NCBI RefSeq assembly: GCF_000236165.1
Contig: NZ_CM001373.1
Coordinates: 1,502,777 to 1,566,776, forward strand
Direction of reading: 5' to 3'
Length of the DNA: 64,000 nucleotides
From: Fluoribacter dumoffii NY 23
GTDB taxonomy: Bacteria > Pseudomonadota > Gammaproteobacteria > Legionellales > Legionellaceae
The notes below the pieces were generated by a model. That model had not been told where the DNA came from, did no database searches, and saw only the letters and a program-made list of their open reading frames with translations. Of the stretch, positions 19,951-29,135 are shown piece after piece. The stretch's first letter is position 1, and each line of letters starts with the position of its first letter. The translations under genes were made by a program, and so were the position numbers.

Positions 19951-21159
19951 CTAGTTTATTGCCAGTAAATGGCCCATCTTCTCTTTTTTAGTTTTTAAAT
20001 ATTTGTGACTTTCCTTAGTAGGTTCTATTTCTAAAGGTACTCTCTCCATTACCTTTATTCCGTAATGATCAACAGCAGCAATCTTTGATGGATTATTGGT
20101 TAATAACCTTATTGCATTGATACCAAAATATTTCAACATTTGATAGGCAATCGCATAATCCCTGCTGTCCACAGGAAGACCTAATTGATGGTTGGCATCA
20201 ACGGTATCCCAACCTTGCTCCTGCAAGGCATAAGCTTTTAGTTTATTCGCTAAACCAATTCCTCGTCCTTCTTGACGTAAATAAATTAAAACTCCTCCCT
20301 CCGCCGCAATCAGGGAGAGAGATTGTTCCAATTGTTTGCCGCAATCGCACTTGCAAGAACCAAAAACATCGCCTGTAATGCATTCTGAATGAATTCGTAC
20401 CAAAGGTACTTGATTGGCCAATACAGGTGGCTTCACCAAAGCAAAATGTTCAGCGTCATCAAGCTCGTTTGCAAACACCGTCATATTAAAATCACCTTTG
20501 TTCTGTAAAGGAATACGCGTGGAAGCAGCAACTGTGACCAGCTCTTCATGACGGATTCGGTATTCTATCAAATCTTTGATGGTTACCAGAGGGATATTGT
20601 GTTTTTTCGAAAATAAAACCAGCTCGTCGCGTCTGCTCATAGTACCATCTTCATTGATGATTTCACAAATCACAGCAGCAGGTGTCAAACCAGCAAGTTT
20701 TGCCAAATCAACACTCCCTTCCGTTTGGCCAGATCGCTCCAATACTCCTTTCTTCCTGGCCCGTAAGGGAAAAACATGCCCAGGGGAGATAATGTCTGCA
20801 GGGCCGCTCTCAGGATGAATTGCCACTTTAATCGTTTGAGCTCGGTCTTTTGCCGAAATACCTGTTGATACGCCCTCAGCCGCCTCTATGGATACAGTAA
20901 ATGCCGTACCATAAGGCGATTTATTATTTTGCGCCATCATGGGCAATTGTAATTTATCAATGAGTTCATCAGCCATAGACAAGCAGATCAAACCACAACC
21001 ATGACGCGACATGAAGTTGATTACTTCCGGTGTTGCGTATTCTGCCGCGACCACCAGATCCCCCTCATTTTCCCTATCTTCGTCATCCATTAAAATAACC
21101 ATTTTACCGGCTTTGAGTGTTTCCACTGCGTGTTCTATTGTTGCTAATGAATACTTCAT
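19951..21159 (-). CDS. ribBA: Bifunctional DHBP synthase / GTP cyclohydrolase II
   Basis: Provides both riboflavin precursors. The N-terminal domain (1-200) makes 3,4-dihydroxy-2-butanone 4-phosphate: DDEDRENEGDLV, GLICLSM, HVFPLRA and EIINEDGTM are present. The C-terminal domain (about 208-402) opens GTP: SECITGDVFGSCKCDCGKQL holds the three zinc cysteines, and RQEGRGIGLANKLKAY the catalytic Arg. Both active sites look complete. It is 29 nt downstream of ribD. The riboflavin synthase gene (ribE), often between these two, is absent. Confidence 0.97.
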   Translation of the reverse strand: MKYSLATIEHAVETLKAGKMVILMDDEDRENEGDLVVAAEYATPEVINFMSRHGCGLICLSMADELIDKLQLPMMAQNNKSPYGTAFTVSIEAAEGVSTGISAKDRAQTIKVAIHPESGPADIISPGHVFPLRARKKGVLERSGQTEGSVDLAKLAGLTPAAVICEIINEDGTMSRRDELVLFSKKHNIPLVTIKDLIEYRIRHEELVTVAASTRIPLQNKGDFNMTVFANELDDAEHFALVKPPVLANQVPLVRIHSECITGDVFGSCKCDCGKQLEQSLSLIAAEGGVLIYLRQEGRGIGLANKLKAYALQEQGWDTVDANHQLGLPVDSRDYAIAYQMLKYFGINAIRLLTNNPSKIAAVDHYGIKVMERVPLEIEPTKESHKYLKTKKEKMGHLLAIN

Positions 21160-21188
21160 AACGCGACCTCATTTGATCCGGTGTTCAT

Positions 21189-22241
21189 TTAATTTTCCCG
21201 CCAATCCAGACATGCTACCATATTGTCGCCCATAGTATGCCAAGAAACAGAATGCGGTCGGTCAAATATCCCACCTTGCTGATATGCTGAAACTGCATTG
21301 TGTTCCAAAATATTTGGAACAATGTATAAATACGTTCGATGAACTAACCCTTCTTGATGCAGTGCACTAAAAAGAGCCCCCCCTGCCTCTACCCAAACAT
21401 CATGATAACCTAATTCCCCCAGGTGGCTGATTACCGCACCCAAGTTCATCATCCCATTCACCATCGGAATGAAATGCAAGGTACTATTGGGATAGGAAAC
21501 TTCCTGATTGTGGGAATGATATACATGACAATGAGCAGCCGTTGAAAAAATACTATATTCTTTATTCAGGCTCAATTTCCTGTCAATAATTGCTACAGGC
21601 TTTTGCTGCTCCTTCTGGCCTAAACGTACATTCATTTTAGGATTATCCAGACGTACTGTTTTGGCTGTTGTAAGAATTACATCAGCCGCAGCACGCTTTT
21701 GGTGGGTAAATTCCCCACATAAGGCGTTTGATAAAATAACCCGCTCCCCTACTTCGCGACCAATTTTACCGTTTAAGGTTTGTGCTATCTTCACTGTTAC
21801 CCTGGGCTTTTTTGTTAAAGTCCAATAGGCGTAACTTTTATAAAATTCATTAATTTCGTCAACAGGATAATGCGTCACCTTTATCCCATGAGCCCGTAAT
21901 TTTTCTGTGGAATTGTTTTTAGCAACAACCGGATTAGGATCTAAATAAGCAAAAATAACTTCTTCTACACCATGTTGGATAATTGCATCAACGCAAGGAG
22001 GTGTTCTCCCCCAATGATTACAGGGTTCAAGAGAAATATATAGGCTAACCCCTGGCGTTTTAGGAGGGATCTGTGTTAACAATAATTGTTCTGCATGCGG
22101 TGTCCCTGCACCTCTGTGGCATGCTTGTGCTATAATAGCTCCATTTTGCACAGCAACAGCGCCAACACAAGGATTAGGGGCACAATGGCCTTGTCCAAGA
22201 CGGGCCTGTTCAAGAGCTGCGAGCAAAAACTTTTTGTGCAT
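21189..22241 (-). CDS. ribD: Bifunctional riboflavin deaminase/reductase RibD
   Basis: Performs the deamination and side-chain reduction after GTP cyclohydrolase II in riboflavin synthesis. The N-terminal deaminase domain has the zinc motif HAE (TPHAEQLL) and PCNHWGRTPPC. The C-terminal reductase domain (from about 147, PRVTVKIAQTLNGKI) is complete. At 350 residues it has the usual length. AAAGG lies 9-10 nt before the ATG at 22241. It is the first gene of ribD-ribBA and its leader contains a strong hairpin (22262-22349) rather than a recognisable FMN riboswitch. Confidence 0.95.
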   Translation of the reverse strand: MHKKFLLAALEQARLGQGHCAPNPCVGAVAVQNGAIIAQACHRGAGTPHAEQLLLTQIPPKTPGVSLYISLEPCNHWGRTPPCVDAIIQHGVEEVIFAYLDPNPVVAKNNSTEKLRAHGIKVTHYPVDEINEFYKSYAYWTLTKKPRVTVKIAQTLNGKIGREVGERVILSNALCGEFTHQKRAAADVILTTAKTVRLDNPKMNVRLGQKEQQKPVAIIDRKLSLNKEYSIFSTAAHCHVYHSHNQEVSYPNSTLHFIPMVNGMMNLGAVISHLGELGYHDVWVEAGGALFSALHQEGLVHRTYLYIVPNILEHNAVSAYQQGGIFDRPHSVSWHTMGDNMVACLDWREN

Positions 22242-22261
22242 TGTTTTAGTACCTTTCTAAA

Positions 22262-22349
22262 GATGCATGGTAACTGCTCTCGCATTAAATGGACGTCCTC
22301 CGAGGACAAGCCGCAGGATAACGTGAGAGGATGAGTAGTTACGATGCGT
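22262..22349. repeat. Large structured hairpin between ribD and the BepA-like gene
   Basis: The outer arms contain GCAT-x-GTAACT and CTCTC on the left (22263-22283) and GAGAG and AGT-x-GTTAC-x-ATGC on the right (22324-22347). An inner perfect palindrome GTCCTC-C-GAGGAC lies at 22295-22307, next to AAGCCGCAGGAT. It occupies the shared upstream region of two divergent genes. It could be a regulatory leader or an interspersed palindromic element. Confidence 0.5.
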
Positions 22350-22385
22350 GAATGATAACAAATTATTCAATTTTTGAGTAGCCTA

Positions 22386-23771
22386 ATGATTAAATTGAAA
22401 ATTAAGAAAAACATCTGTTGGCTCATATTAGCCAGCCTTTTTGCCCAACATTCATTTGCTGAAGCCCTGTCTCCATACACCACGAATGAGCTGGAACAAT
22501 TGGAAAAAGAATTCGTGCAGCAGATCAATCAATCAGAAAGTGTGGAGCGCAATCCCTTGGCAAGTCAATATATTAATCGTATTGGAAAAAATCTTGCTCA
22601 TGCGGGTCATATTAAGTCACCTGATTTCTTTATAGTAAAATCAAATGAAATCAACGCTTTTGCCGGTCCAGGCGGTCATATCGGGATAAATTCGCAACTT
22701 ATCTTAACTACTGAGAGCGAAAGCGAATTGGCTGGAGTAATGGCCCATGAGATCGCACACGTGCGTTTACACCACCTTTACCGGGCAATCGAACATCAAA
22801 AACAAATGCGCATTCCCATGCTGGCATCCTTGCTGGCATCTGCGGCTTTAGGGGTTATTAACCCTACAGTTGGAATGGCGGGAATGATGGGATCCCTATC
22901 CGGATTTTCCCAAGATAATATTAATTTTACCCGCTCCAAAGAAAAAGAGGCCGATAGGATTGGAATCGACATGCTAACCAAGGCAGGATTTAATCCCCAT
23001 GGTATGGCTGCTTTCTTTAAAAAAATGCAGGAAAATTCACGTTATTATTATACTGCAAATGTTCCGGCCATTTTGCGGACCCACCCTTTGGACGGAGACA
23101 GGATAGCCGAAGCAGAGAACCGCACCTCCCAATTTTCTCGAAAACACTATACAGACTCTATGGATTATGCGTTAGTCAAGGAATTGATTCGCACTTCGGT
23201 GGCGCGAGAGCCTAAAACCTTACTCGAATTTTATGAACATCACTGCAACAAAAAAACCCCGGTCGAGGCGTGCCAATATGGTCATGCTCTTGCTTTAATC
23301 AATACGAATAATTTTGTAAAAGCTTCGGCAATTTTGGCTCCTTTATTAAGTCAGAATAATAATCTTTATTTTCAAATTGCTATGGCACAGACTGAAACAG
23401 GTTTATCACAACATAAAGCGGCGCTCTCCCGGCTTGAGGAAATACAGAAAAACTACCCGGACAATTATGCAGCCCTGATGTCCTACGCTCAAGGCTTATT
23501 GGCAGCCAATCAAAATGAAAAAGCTACAAGCCTGTTGCTGAAAGGAAGCAGAAAATACAAACAAGATTTGCCCTTATGCCGTGAATTAGCTCGAGCCCAG
23601 GCACAATCAAATCAAAAAGGTTACGCTTATTTTACTCAAGCCCAATGTTTACTCCTTGAAGGTCAAAAAAGAGCTGCAGTCGCCCAACTTAAAGTTGCTC
23701 GCAGCCTTGCAAGTAAGGATCCTTACCTATTGGCAAGAATCTCTGCCAAAATTGATGAAATTGTCAACTAA
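22386..23771 (+). CDS. bepA: Periplasmic M48 metalloprotease with TPR tail, BepA-like
   Basis: A 461-residue exported zinc protease of the BepA/YfgC type, which assists outer-membrane protein assembly and degrades stalled substrates. A signal peptide (to HSFAEA) leads into an M48 domain with H121-E-I-A-H125, the third ligand in KEKEADRIG, and GGHIGINSQLIL. The C-terminal part (about 270-461) has TPR-like helical repeats. I use the ATG at 22386, as the TTG 12 nt earlier has no ribosome site. The specific BepA role is inferred from domain order. Confidence 0.88.
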   Translation: MIKLKIKKNICWLILASLFAQHSFAEALSPYTTNELEQLEKEFVQQINQSESVERNPLASQYINRIGKNLAHAGHIKSPDFFIVKSNEINAFAGPGGHIGINSQLILTTESESELAGVMAHEIAHVRLHHLYRAIEHQKQMRIPMLASLLASAALGVINPTVGMAGMMGSLSGFSQDNINFTRSKEKEADRIGIDMLTKAGFNPHGMAAFFKKMQENSRYYYTANVPAILRTHPLDGDRIAEAENRTSQFSRKHYTDSMDYALVKELIRTSVAREPKTLLEFYEHHCNKKTPVEACQYGHALALINTNNFVKASAILAPLLSQNNNLYFQIAMAQTETGLSQHKAALSRLEEIQKNYPDNYAALMSYAQGLLAANQNEKATSLLLKGSRKYKQDLPLCRELARAQAQSNQKGYAYFTQAQCLLLEGQKRAAVAQLKVARSLASKDPYLLARISAKIDEIVN

Positions 23772-23783
23772 AATCCATCTCCT

Positions 23784-23807
23784 CCCACTTCCATAAATGG
23801 AGGTGGG
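23784..23807. terminator. Hairpin after the BepA-like gene
   Basis: CCCACTTCCA (23784-23793), TAAA loop, TGGAGGTGGG (23798-23807), with one T-G pair, 13 nt after the stop. A second, degenerate CCTCC...GGTGG stem follows near 23858-23880, close to the convergent yajQ end. Confidence 0.55.
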
Positions 23808-23934
23808 CAATCCTTGACTAATCCGCTGCATGGATGTGAAAAAAAAATTACTTTACCTCCTCCTCAGGGAGAGAAGGTGGCAAAAGACAGTATGAATCGT
23901 ACAATGAAAGGGTCAGAGAACAGGTTCAAAAAGA

Positions 23935-24420
23935 TTAATCTCGAAAGTTCTCAAACTGTAATGGTAATTTAATATTAGAGTTTTTTAACAGGGCTATGGT
24001 TTCTTGCAAATCATCCCGTTTTTTACCGGTAACACGAACTTTATCTCCCTGAATAGACGCTTGGACCTTGGCCTTGGAATCTTTAATGCATTTCACAATT
24101 TCCTTAGCTGTGGGTTGATCTATGCCTTGTTTAAAGGTCATATTCAAGGAATAAAATTTCCCGCTGTGTACCGGCTCATCTTCCATATCGACCCCGGAAG
24201 CATCAACATTACGTTTACTGCAATGATTGCGGAACAAATCCTCCAATTGTCTAACTTGAAAATCTGATTCAGCCCGTAATGTGACTGTAAGATCTTTAAG
24301 TTCAATGCTTGATTCTACCCCACGAAAGTCAAAGCGAGTACCCATCTCACGTATCGCATTATCAACCGCATGACGTAATTCAACCATATTCGTTTCAGAG
24401 ACAATATCAAAAGAAGGCAT
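23935..24420 (-). CDS. yajQ: YajQ family nucleotide-binding protein
   Basis: A small cytoplasmic protein of the YajQ/UPF0234 family; homologues bind nucleotides, and a Xanthomonas member binds c-di-GMP. With the canonical start MPSFDIVSE (ATG at 24420) it has 161 residues. An in-frame ATG 12 nt earlier gives MSRF before it, and neither has a clear ribosome site. Conserved blocks are [29 protein letters not shown] and [14 protein letters not shown]. Single gene, convergent with the protease gene. Confidence 0.93.
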   Translation of the reverse strand: MPSFDIVSETNMVELRHAVDNAIREMGTRFDFRGVESSIELKDLTVTLRAESDFQVRQLEDLFRNHCSKRNVDASGVDMEDEPVHSGKFYSLNMTFKQGIDQPTAKEIVKCIKDSKAKVQASIQGDKVRVTGKKRDDLQETIALLKNSNIKLPLQFENFRD

Positions 24421-24614
24421 AAAGCGACTCATTTAAGTTAAAAAATATAATCTAACAAAAAACAGATTGTTACACCACATTTCTCTAGGGCAATTTCTCC
24501 TGGGTTGCATATTCCCCCAAAGAATGTTATCAAATAAATTGGTTCAAAAATATTCTATTTAGTTACCAACCGCACAAGAGCTTTCTGGTTATTCTATCTC
24601 AAGGAGTGAGAAGT

Positions 24615-26663
24615 ATGACAAAGGACAAGAAAGAGCATTACACTGTCTATCAGCCCCAACATCAACGGAGACGATTTTGGATCCATTCAGAATCCTGTTA
24701 TACCGAAGAGGAATTAGCCCAAAGGGAATGGATACTTAAGACGCGCGCCAACTCAGGAATCCATTCTGATTATTTAGTCAATCCAAGTTCCTGGTTCGCA
24801 GATGACTCCCAAGCTTTTATTAATGTATATGAACACTCATGGTTTTATTCGAATGCATATAAGACGCGCCACTCTTTAACTCGAGACGACTTTCATGTCC
24901 AACCCATTGATAGCCAACGCCTGCAATGGCCTGCTTTGTATGAATTAATGCAAAAAACGGGTGATTATTTATTATTAAGAAATCAGGAACTGCCTCCCGA
25001 TCATTTAAATCAGCCTATAAATTTCTTTTTATTGGATCTCAATCATATCCTTAAAGGGATCAGCCAAAATCCAAATGCCAAACAAACCAGGGAGCAATTG
25101 GAATTTGTCACGCGTTACGTGCGTACCATCGAAAAAGGTATTTCTCCCTTTATAGGTTCGGATAGACTGTTTCTGGCTAATTTCCGCAGTACGATTGATG
25201 ATGAAATCCATCCTCAACTGACCCATCGCATTGAATCCCAGTTATTGAGGGACCGTCTTGGGGATCTTTCAAAAACCATTGAACAATTATCCACTGAACG
25301 CAACCGAATATTACATTTTGCCCTTAATGCAAACCCAGTGAACCCTCATCCCTATACTTTCGCCATTGATAAACCTTCGGATTTGAAAGCATATCCCACG
25401 CAAGCGGTAAAAGAGTGCGGCAAGGGTTCAACTGAACTAGTAGAAAATCCTATGCCCGTCATGCAACTAACAGCCAGCCAGCTTAAAGATTGCCCTGATT
25501 TTCAATTGATAAATATGCAGGAGGAAGTACTCGAGCATTATGCCAAAGCAATCACCGATTTAAACCAACTCGAGCAATTTCAAAAGGTCATTACTCAGAC
25601 AATGGAATTATTAGGGCAAGCAGGAGAAGTATATACAGTGTTTCAATTTAAAGAGCAGCTCTCTTTATTACTGAAACAAATTGAACAGTTTATTGATGAA
25701 TCCTCTGCCCACATCGAAGAAATAATTCATGCAAACACTCAAGCTTACCATAAAGCAATTCAGGATGAACAAAATTTATCCCTTATAAAGAAATGGCTCA
25801 CTTCAGAGCGGGAACTATTATCTAGGTTTATAGGGAATCAAGATACCTTAGCGCATTTTCCCTCTACAACAGCAGAGCTGGCAAAAACCAATCAAGCACT
25901 CAAACACCAGGTAAACTATGTTATTGAACATTTGAATACCCCCAAAATAAAAGGATCTGATTTCGCAACCCTTGCAGGTCAAGCGCAGGAATTAAATACA
26001 TTAATGGATTCCATGCATCGTTGGATCACGTTCCAATATAAGCTTAGAGGGCTGAAACCACCTCAAAGACCGGAAAAACTGGAATTAATAACCCTACCCA
26101 ATCTCCAAGAAAAACAGCCGCACCAGCCGCGATTACGCCCCACATTTTTCCAATGCGATAGGAAATTGTCTGATGTTAACGAACATCACCTGCCTAACTG
26201 GTCTTATGAAACACCTGTATACCGGCTTCCGACAGAACAACCAAGAGCTCTATCTTCCTATGCAGAAAACCAGAATATGCCTTTATGCAGCCCCCGGATA
26301 AATGAGACCAATCCTGCAGGTTTTTATTTAGCTTTTTTTATTATAATTCCCATAGGCCTTATTGCGCTTTATTTTCTGTATCACTCCTTTAAGAAATCCG
26401 AAACTCAAGTGAAGATATTGGGAAGCAAGGAAGAGTATGATGAAATTAAAACGAAATTGGATGATTTCATTGCTAAAATTCCCAAAAACAGGAAAGACCT
26501 AGAATTAGAACATCAATTGGAAGATTTTATTGAAACATACAAAAACTTAACGGAACAAGCCAACAAAGGTATTTATGATATAGAAGAATTAAATGAACTC
26601 TATGCAGACATCGAACATTTTTATAAGGATTATTATCCAGAATCAATTTCCCTCACAAATTAA
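24615..26663 (+). CDS. Large orphan protein with coiled-coil body and one C-terminal membrane helix; effector candidate
   Basis: A 682-residue protein I do not recognise. AAGGAG is 8 nt before the ATG at 24615. The N-terminal half is polar, with aromatic-rich stretches (HSWFYSNAYKT) and no signal peptide. Residues about 300-500 are strongly helical and Gln/Glu/Leu-rich, likely coiled coil. A single membrane segment lies near 566-592 (FYLAFFIIIPIGLIALYFLY). An acidic 88-residue tail (EELNELYADIEHFYKDYY) follows. Large size, no prokaryotic domain and an acidic C-terminus fit a Dot/Icm substrate or a bacterial membrane scaffold; neither is proven. Ends at a terminator. Confidence 0.7.
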   Translation: MTKDKKEHYTVYQPQHQRRRFWIHSESCYTEEELAQREWILKTRANSGIHSDYLVNPSSWFADDSQAFINVYEHSWFYSNAYKTRHSLTRDDFHVQPIDSQRLQWPALYELMQKTGDYLLLRNQELPPDHLNQPINFFLLDLNHILKGISQNPNAKQTREQLEFVTRYVRTIEKGISPFIGSDRLFLANFRSTIDDEIHPQLTHRIESQLLRDRLGDLSKTIEQLSTERNRILHFALNANPVNPHPYTFAIDKPSDLKAYPTQAVKECGKGSTELVENPMPVMQLTASQLKDCPDFQLINMQEEVLEHYAKAITDLNQLEQFQKVITQTMELLGQAGEVYTVFQFKEQLSLLLKQIEQFIDESSAHIEEIIHANTQAYHKAIQDEQNLSLIKKWLTSERELLSRFIGNQDTLAHFPSTTAELAKTNQALKHQVNYVIEHLNTPKIKGSDFATLAGQAQELNTLMDSMHRWITFQYKLRGLKPPQRPEKLELITLPNLQEKQPHQPRLRPTFFQCDRKLSDVNEHHLPNWSYETPVYRLPTEQPRALSSYAENQNMPLCSPRINETNPAGFYLAFFIIIPIGLIALYFLYHSFKKSETQVKILGSKEEYDEIKTKLDDFIAKIPKNRKDLELEHQLEDFIETYKNLTEQANKGIYDIEELNELYADIEHFYKDYYPESISLTN

Positions 26664-26671
26664 CATGCACC

Positions 26672-26699
26672 TTTAAGCCGATAGACTTTTCGGCTTAAA
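26672..26699 (+). terminator. Hairpin terminator
   Basis: TTTAAGCCG (26672-26680) pairs perfectly with CGGCTTAAA (26691-26699), 8 nt after the stop of the 682-residue orphan. The loop ends in TTTT; no T-run follows. Confidence 0.65.
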
Positions 26700-26839
26700 T
26701 CAGTTGTGAATTTTCCAAAAAATTACGACAATAAAATACAGTTTGACGTATTAGAACTATAATAAACATATTTAACAATTCAATTTGCACTCTATCTTTG
26801 CCAATGAAGAGCATTTAAATACGGATGTAGAGAGTTTTT

Positions 26840-28192
26840 GTGAAATCATTTAAAAGTAATTTTCAATCCTTGTTCAATTTGGCTGTCCCACTGGTCTTGA
26901 CGGGATTATTGCAATCCTCGGTTTACTTTTTTGTCACTGTTTTCCTGGCTCATGTAAGTCAACATGCATTAGCGGCAGGTTCCCTGGTGGCTTGGTTATT
27001 TGCAACATTTAACGTCATAATTATTGGGATTTTAAATTCAATTAATATTCTGGTAGCTCACCGATATGGGGCTAAAGACCACCATGGGATTTGTTTGGTG
27101 TTCAGGGATGGATTTTGGTTAGCCTTCATTTTAACCATTCCCACCTGGTATTTCTTTTGGCATTTTGCCCCCCTTCTCGTATATTTTGGGCAAGATCAAG
27201 CTTTAGTTAAACTGACTGAATCTTATTTACATGCTCTTACCTGGGGCCTGCTCGCCAATTTTATCTCTGTGGTCCTCATGGAGTTTGTCATAGGACTTGG
27301 TAAAACGCGCTTGGCATTAGTCTTCAGTATGCTGAATGTTTCCTTGAATATTTTGTTCAGTTTTGTACTTATTTTTGGAAAATTTGGGTTTCCTGCTCTG
27401 GGAGTTGCTGGTGCAGGTTGGGGCACAACTATAGGTTCATGGATAACTGGGCTTACGTTCTGTTGGTATATTTTTACAAATAAAAATTATAAGCCATACA
27501 CTCAGCTTCTCTTTACTTACGTAAAACCTTTTTACCAGATTGAGCTGCTCAAAATCGGCACCCCATTAGGGATTATGTATTGTGTTGAAGTTGGCTTTTT
27601 CTTTGCTCTGATTTTAGTAATGGGATCACTCGGAAGCCAAATGTTAGCGGCCAATCAAATTGCATTACAATATTTGTGTATTTTAATATCCATTATTTTC
27701 TCCATAGCCCAGGCCATCACGGTTCGCGTGGGGCATTTACTAGGAGAAGGTGATCTGGTTACCGCGAAGCATGCGGGTCTTATTGGGACATTTACTTCAG
27801 TTATTTTTATGTTTTGTGCGGCACTAGTTTACTGGTTTTTCCCTAAAATACTTATTGGAATTGATTTTGACATCCAGGAACCAGGTAATCAAATGGTATT
27901 GCATTTTGCCATTCAACTTTTGGCAGTAAGTGCCATTTTTCAAATATTCGAATCAGCACGCATATCGCTATTTGGGGCTTTACGGGCTTTAAAAGATACG
28001 CGTTACACCTTATTCATTTCCATTCTCAGTTTTTGGGGAATTGCTTTACCTTTAGGCTATCTGTTTGCAATCCCTATGGGATGGGGAGGAGTTGGTCTTT
28101 GGTGGGGCATGTCATTGGCTGCTTTTATAAGTGTGTTACTGCTCTATTGGCGGTTTAATTTCAAGATTCGCCATTACCGCACCACTACATAA
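26840..28192 (+). CDS. MATE family multidrug/cation efflux transporter
   Basis: A 450-residue inner-membrane protein with about twelve hydrophobic segments and the MATE two-fold layout. Family blocks include NLAVPLVLTGLLQSS, the second-half ANQIALQYLCILISIIFSIAQAITVRVG, and a late-segment GALRALKDTRY. It should export drugs or dyes in exchange for Na+ or H+; the substrate cannot be read. The start is a GTG at 26840, preceded by GAGAG; no ATG fits better. Neighbours are unrelated. Confidence 0.92.
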   Translation: MKSFKSNFQSLFNLAVPLVLTGLLQSSVYFFVTVFLAHVSQHALAAGSLVAWLFATFNVIIIGILNSINILVAHRYGAKDHHGICLVFRDGFWLAFILTIPTWYFFWHFAPLLVYFGQDQALVKLTESYLHALTWGLLANFISVVLMEFVIGLGKTRLALVFSMLNVSLNILFSFVLIFGKFGFPALGVAGAGWGTTIGSWITGLTFCWYIFTNKNYKPYTQLLFTYVKPFYQIELLKIGTPLGIMYCVEVGFFFALILVMGSLGSQMLAANQIALQYLCILISIIFSIAQAITVRVGHLLGEGDLVTAKHAGLIGTFTSVIFMFCAALVYWFFPKILIGIDFDIQEPGNQMVLHFAIQLLAVSAIFQIFESARISLFGALRALKDTRYTLFISILSFWGIALPLGYLFAIPMGWGGVGLWWGMSLAAFISVLLLYWRFNFKIRHYRTTT

Positions 28193-28266
28193 CAACTAGT
28201 GCTAGATTAACTCTGGGGATTTCAAATTTAAAACTGTTACAACCATTTTAATTTCGGGTAAAAAGA

Positions 28267-28289
28267 ACCCGGATTCAAATTAGCCGGGT
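28267..28289. terminator. Bidirectional hairpin, ACCCGG/CCGGGT
   Basis: ACCCGG (28267-28272) pairs with CCGGGT (28284-28289) between the convergent MATE and four-helix membrane-protein genes. The left flank (AGAACCCGG) matches the repeat family at 3315. Confidence 0.5.
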
Positions 28290-28310
28290 GTTGAAGTTTA
28301 TGATCTTCTA

Positions 28311-28694
28311 TCAGTGGAAATAAACTTGATACAACAAGAACAGGCCGATGACTAATGAGATTACTCCCGTAGTGATCAATACTCCCGTTTTATCCATTAT
28401 ATTATTCCAAATTTTATAGACAGTATCCGGAAAATAGAGCCTGAACAAGCCCCCAATCAGGGTAAGCCAGGCAAATAGAGTAACAATAACAGGCCAATCC
28501 ATGACCCATATGTTATGACTAATAACCATTAATAATCCGATTATTAATGTGATAACACCCACAACAAACATGACAGCGCGTTGTCCCATTAATTCTTTTG
28601 TGGCATTGACTATAATTTCACGTCGTGTCAGCAAAAGCAGACTCACTATTACCAAATACCAACCTAAGACCGCAGCTAAAAAATTGGTATACAT
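28311..28694 (-). CDS. Four-helix integral membrane protein
   Basis: A 127-residue hydrophobic protein with four predicted membrane segments (about 5-23, 41-60, 67-86, 104-124) and a short basic loop after the first (TRREIIVNATKEL). No family is recognised. GGAG lies a few bases before the ATG. It is a single gene, divergent from a small cytoplasmic gene. Role unknown. Confidence 0.75.
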   Translation of the reverse strand: MYTNFLAAVLGWYLVIVSLLLLTRREIIVNATKELMGQRAVMFVVGVITLIIGLLMVISHNIWVMDWPVIVTLFAWLTLIGGLFRLYFPDTVYKIWNNIMDKTGVLITTGVISLVIGLFLLYQVYFH

Positions 28695-28762
28695 GACAAT
28701 CTCCTCAAATAACCTCCCCCATTTAAATTATAGTTCAATTTACCCCTCTCTAACGTGGTGAA

Positions 28763-28791
28763 TTGGCTAAAAATAGCTAAACTTATATATA
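28763..28791 (+). promoter_or_regulatory. Predicted sigma-70 promoter
   Basis: TTGGCT (28763-28768), a 17-nt spacer and TATATA (28786-28791) lie 27 nt before the ATG at 28818. This placement argues against translation starting at the earlier in-frame codons. Confidence 0.5.
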
Positions 28792-28817
28792 TGATGTTTG
28801 GATCAAAGGATTCTCAA

Positions 28818-29012
28818 ATGAGCACGCAATTTACCGCAAATGTTTACTGCAAAGAAGAAAGAATCGCGACCCAAACCGGAAATGATATCGATAAGCTTTA
28901 CGCTTGGATGTTAATTCAAGTCAACGACAACTTTAATGAAATTCGTGGTGAAATTGTTGATAATAAAACCAATAAAATTGTCCGGACATTTCGCAAAGCA
29001 CCTATAGAATAA
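28818..29012 (+). CDS. Small hypothetical protein, 64 residues
   Basis: A short soluble protein starting MSTQFTANVYCKEERIATQ. AAAGGA is 9 nt before this ATG. The frame is open 21 codons further upstream but that part overlaps the predicted promoter. It has alternating polar/hydrophobic stretches (EIRGEIVDNKTNKIVRTF) typical of a small beta-rich fold. Family not recognised. Confidence 0.65.
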   Translation: MSTQFTANVYCKEERIATQTGNDIDKLYAWMLIQVNDNFNEIRGEIVDNKTNKIVRTFRKAPIE

Positions 29013-29135
29013 ATCAACCTATCTGCTTTTTTGCATTCGAACTTGAACAAAAATAGCATGAATCGGTAAAGAATTGTTGACTAAGATAAGAAAGTACTTA
29101 AAATAAACCCCTTTTCTCCTGAATTAAGGACAATC

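Noticed and set aside
26743..26763. TTGACG and TATAAT before the MATE gene taken as a promoter
   Set aside because: The spacer is only 9 nt; the -10-like hexamer may be used with another -35, which I cannot identify.
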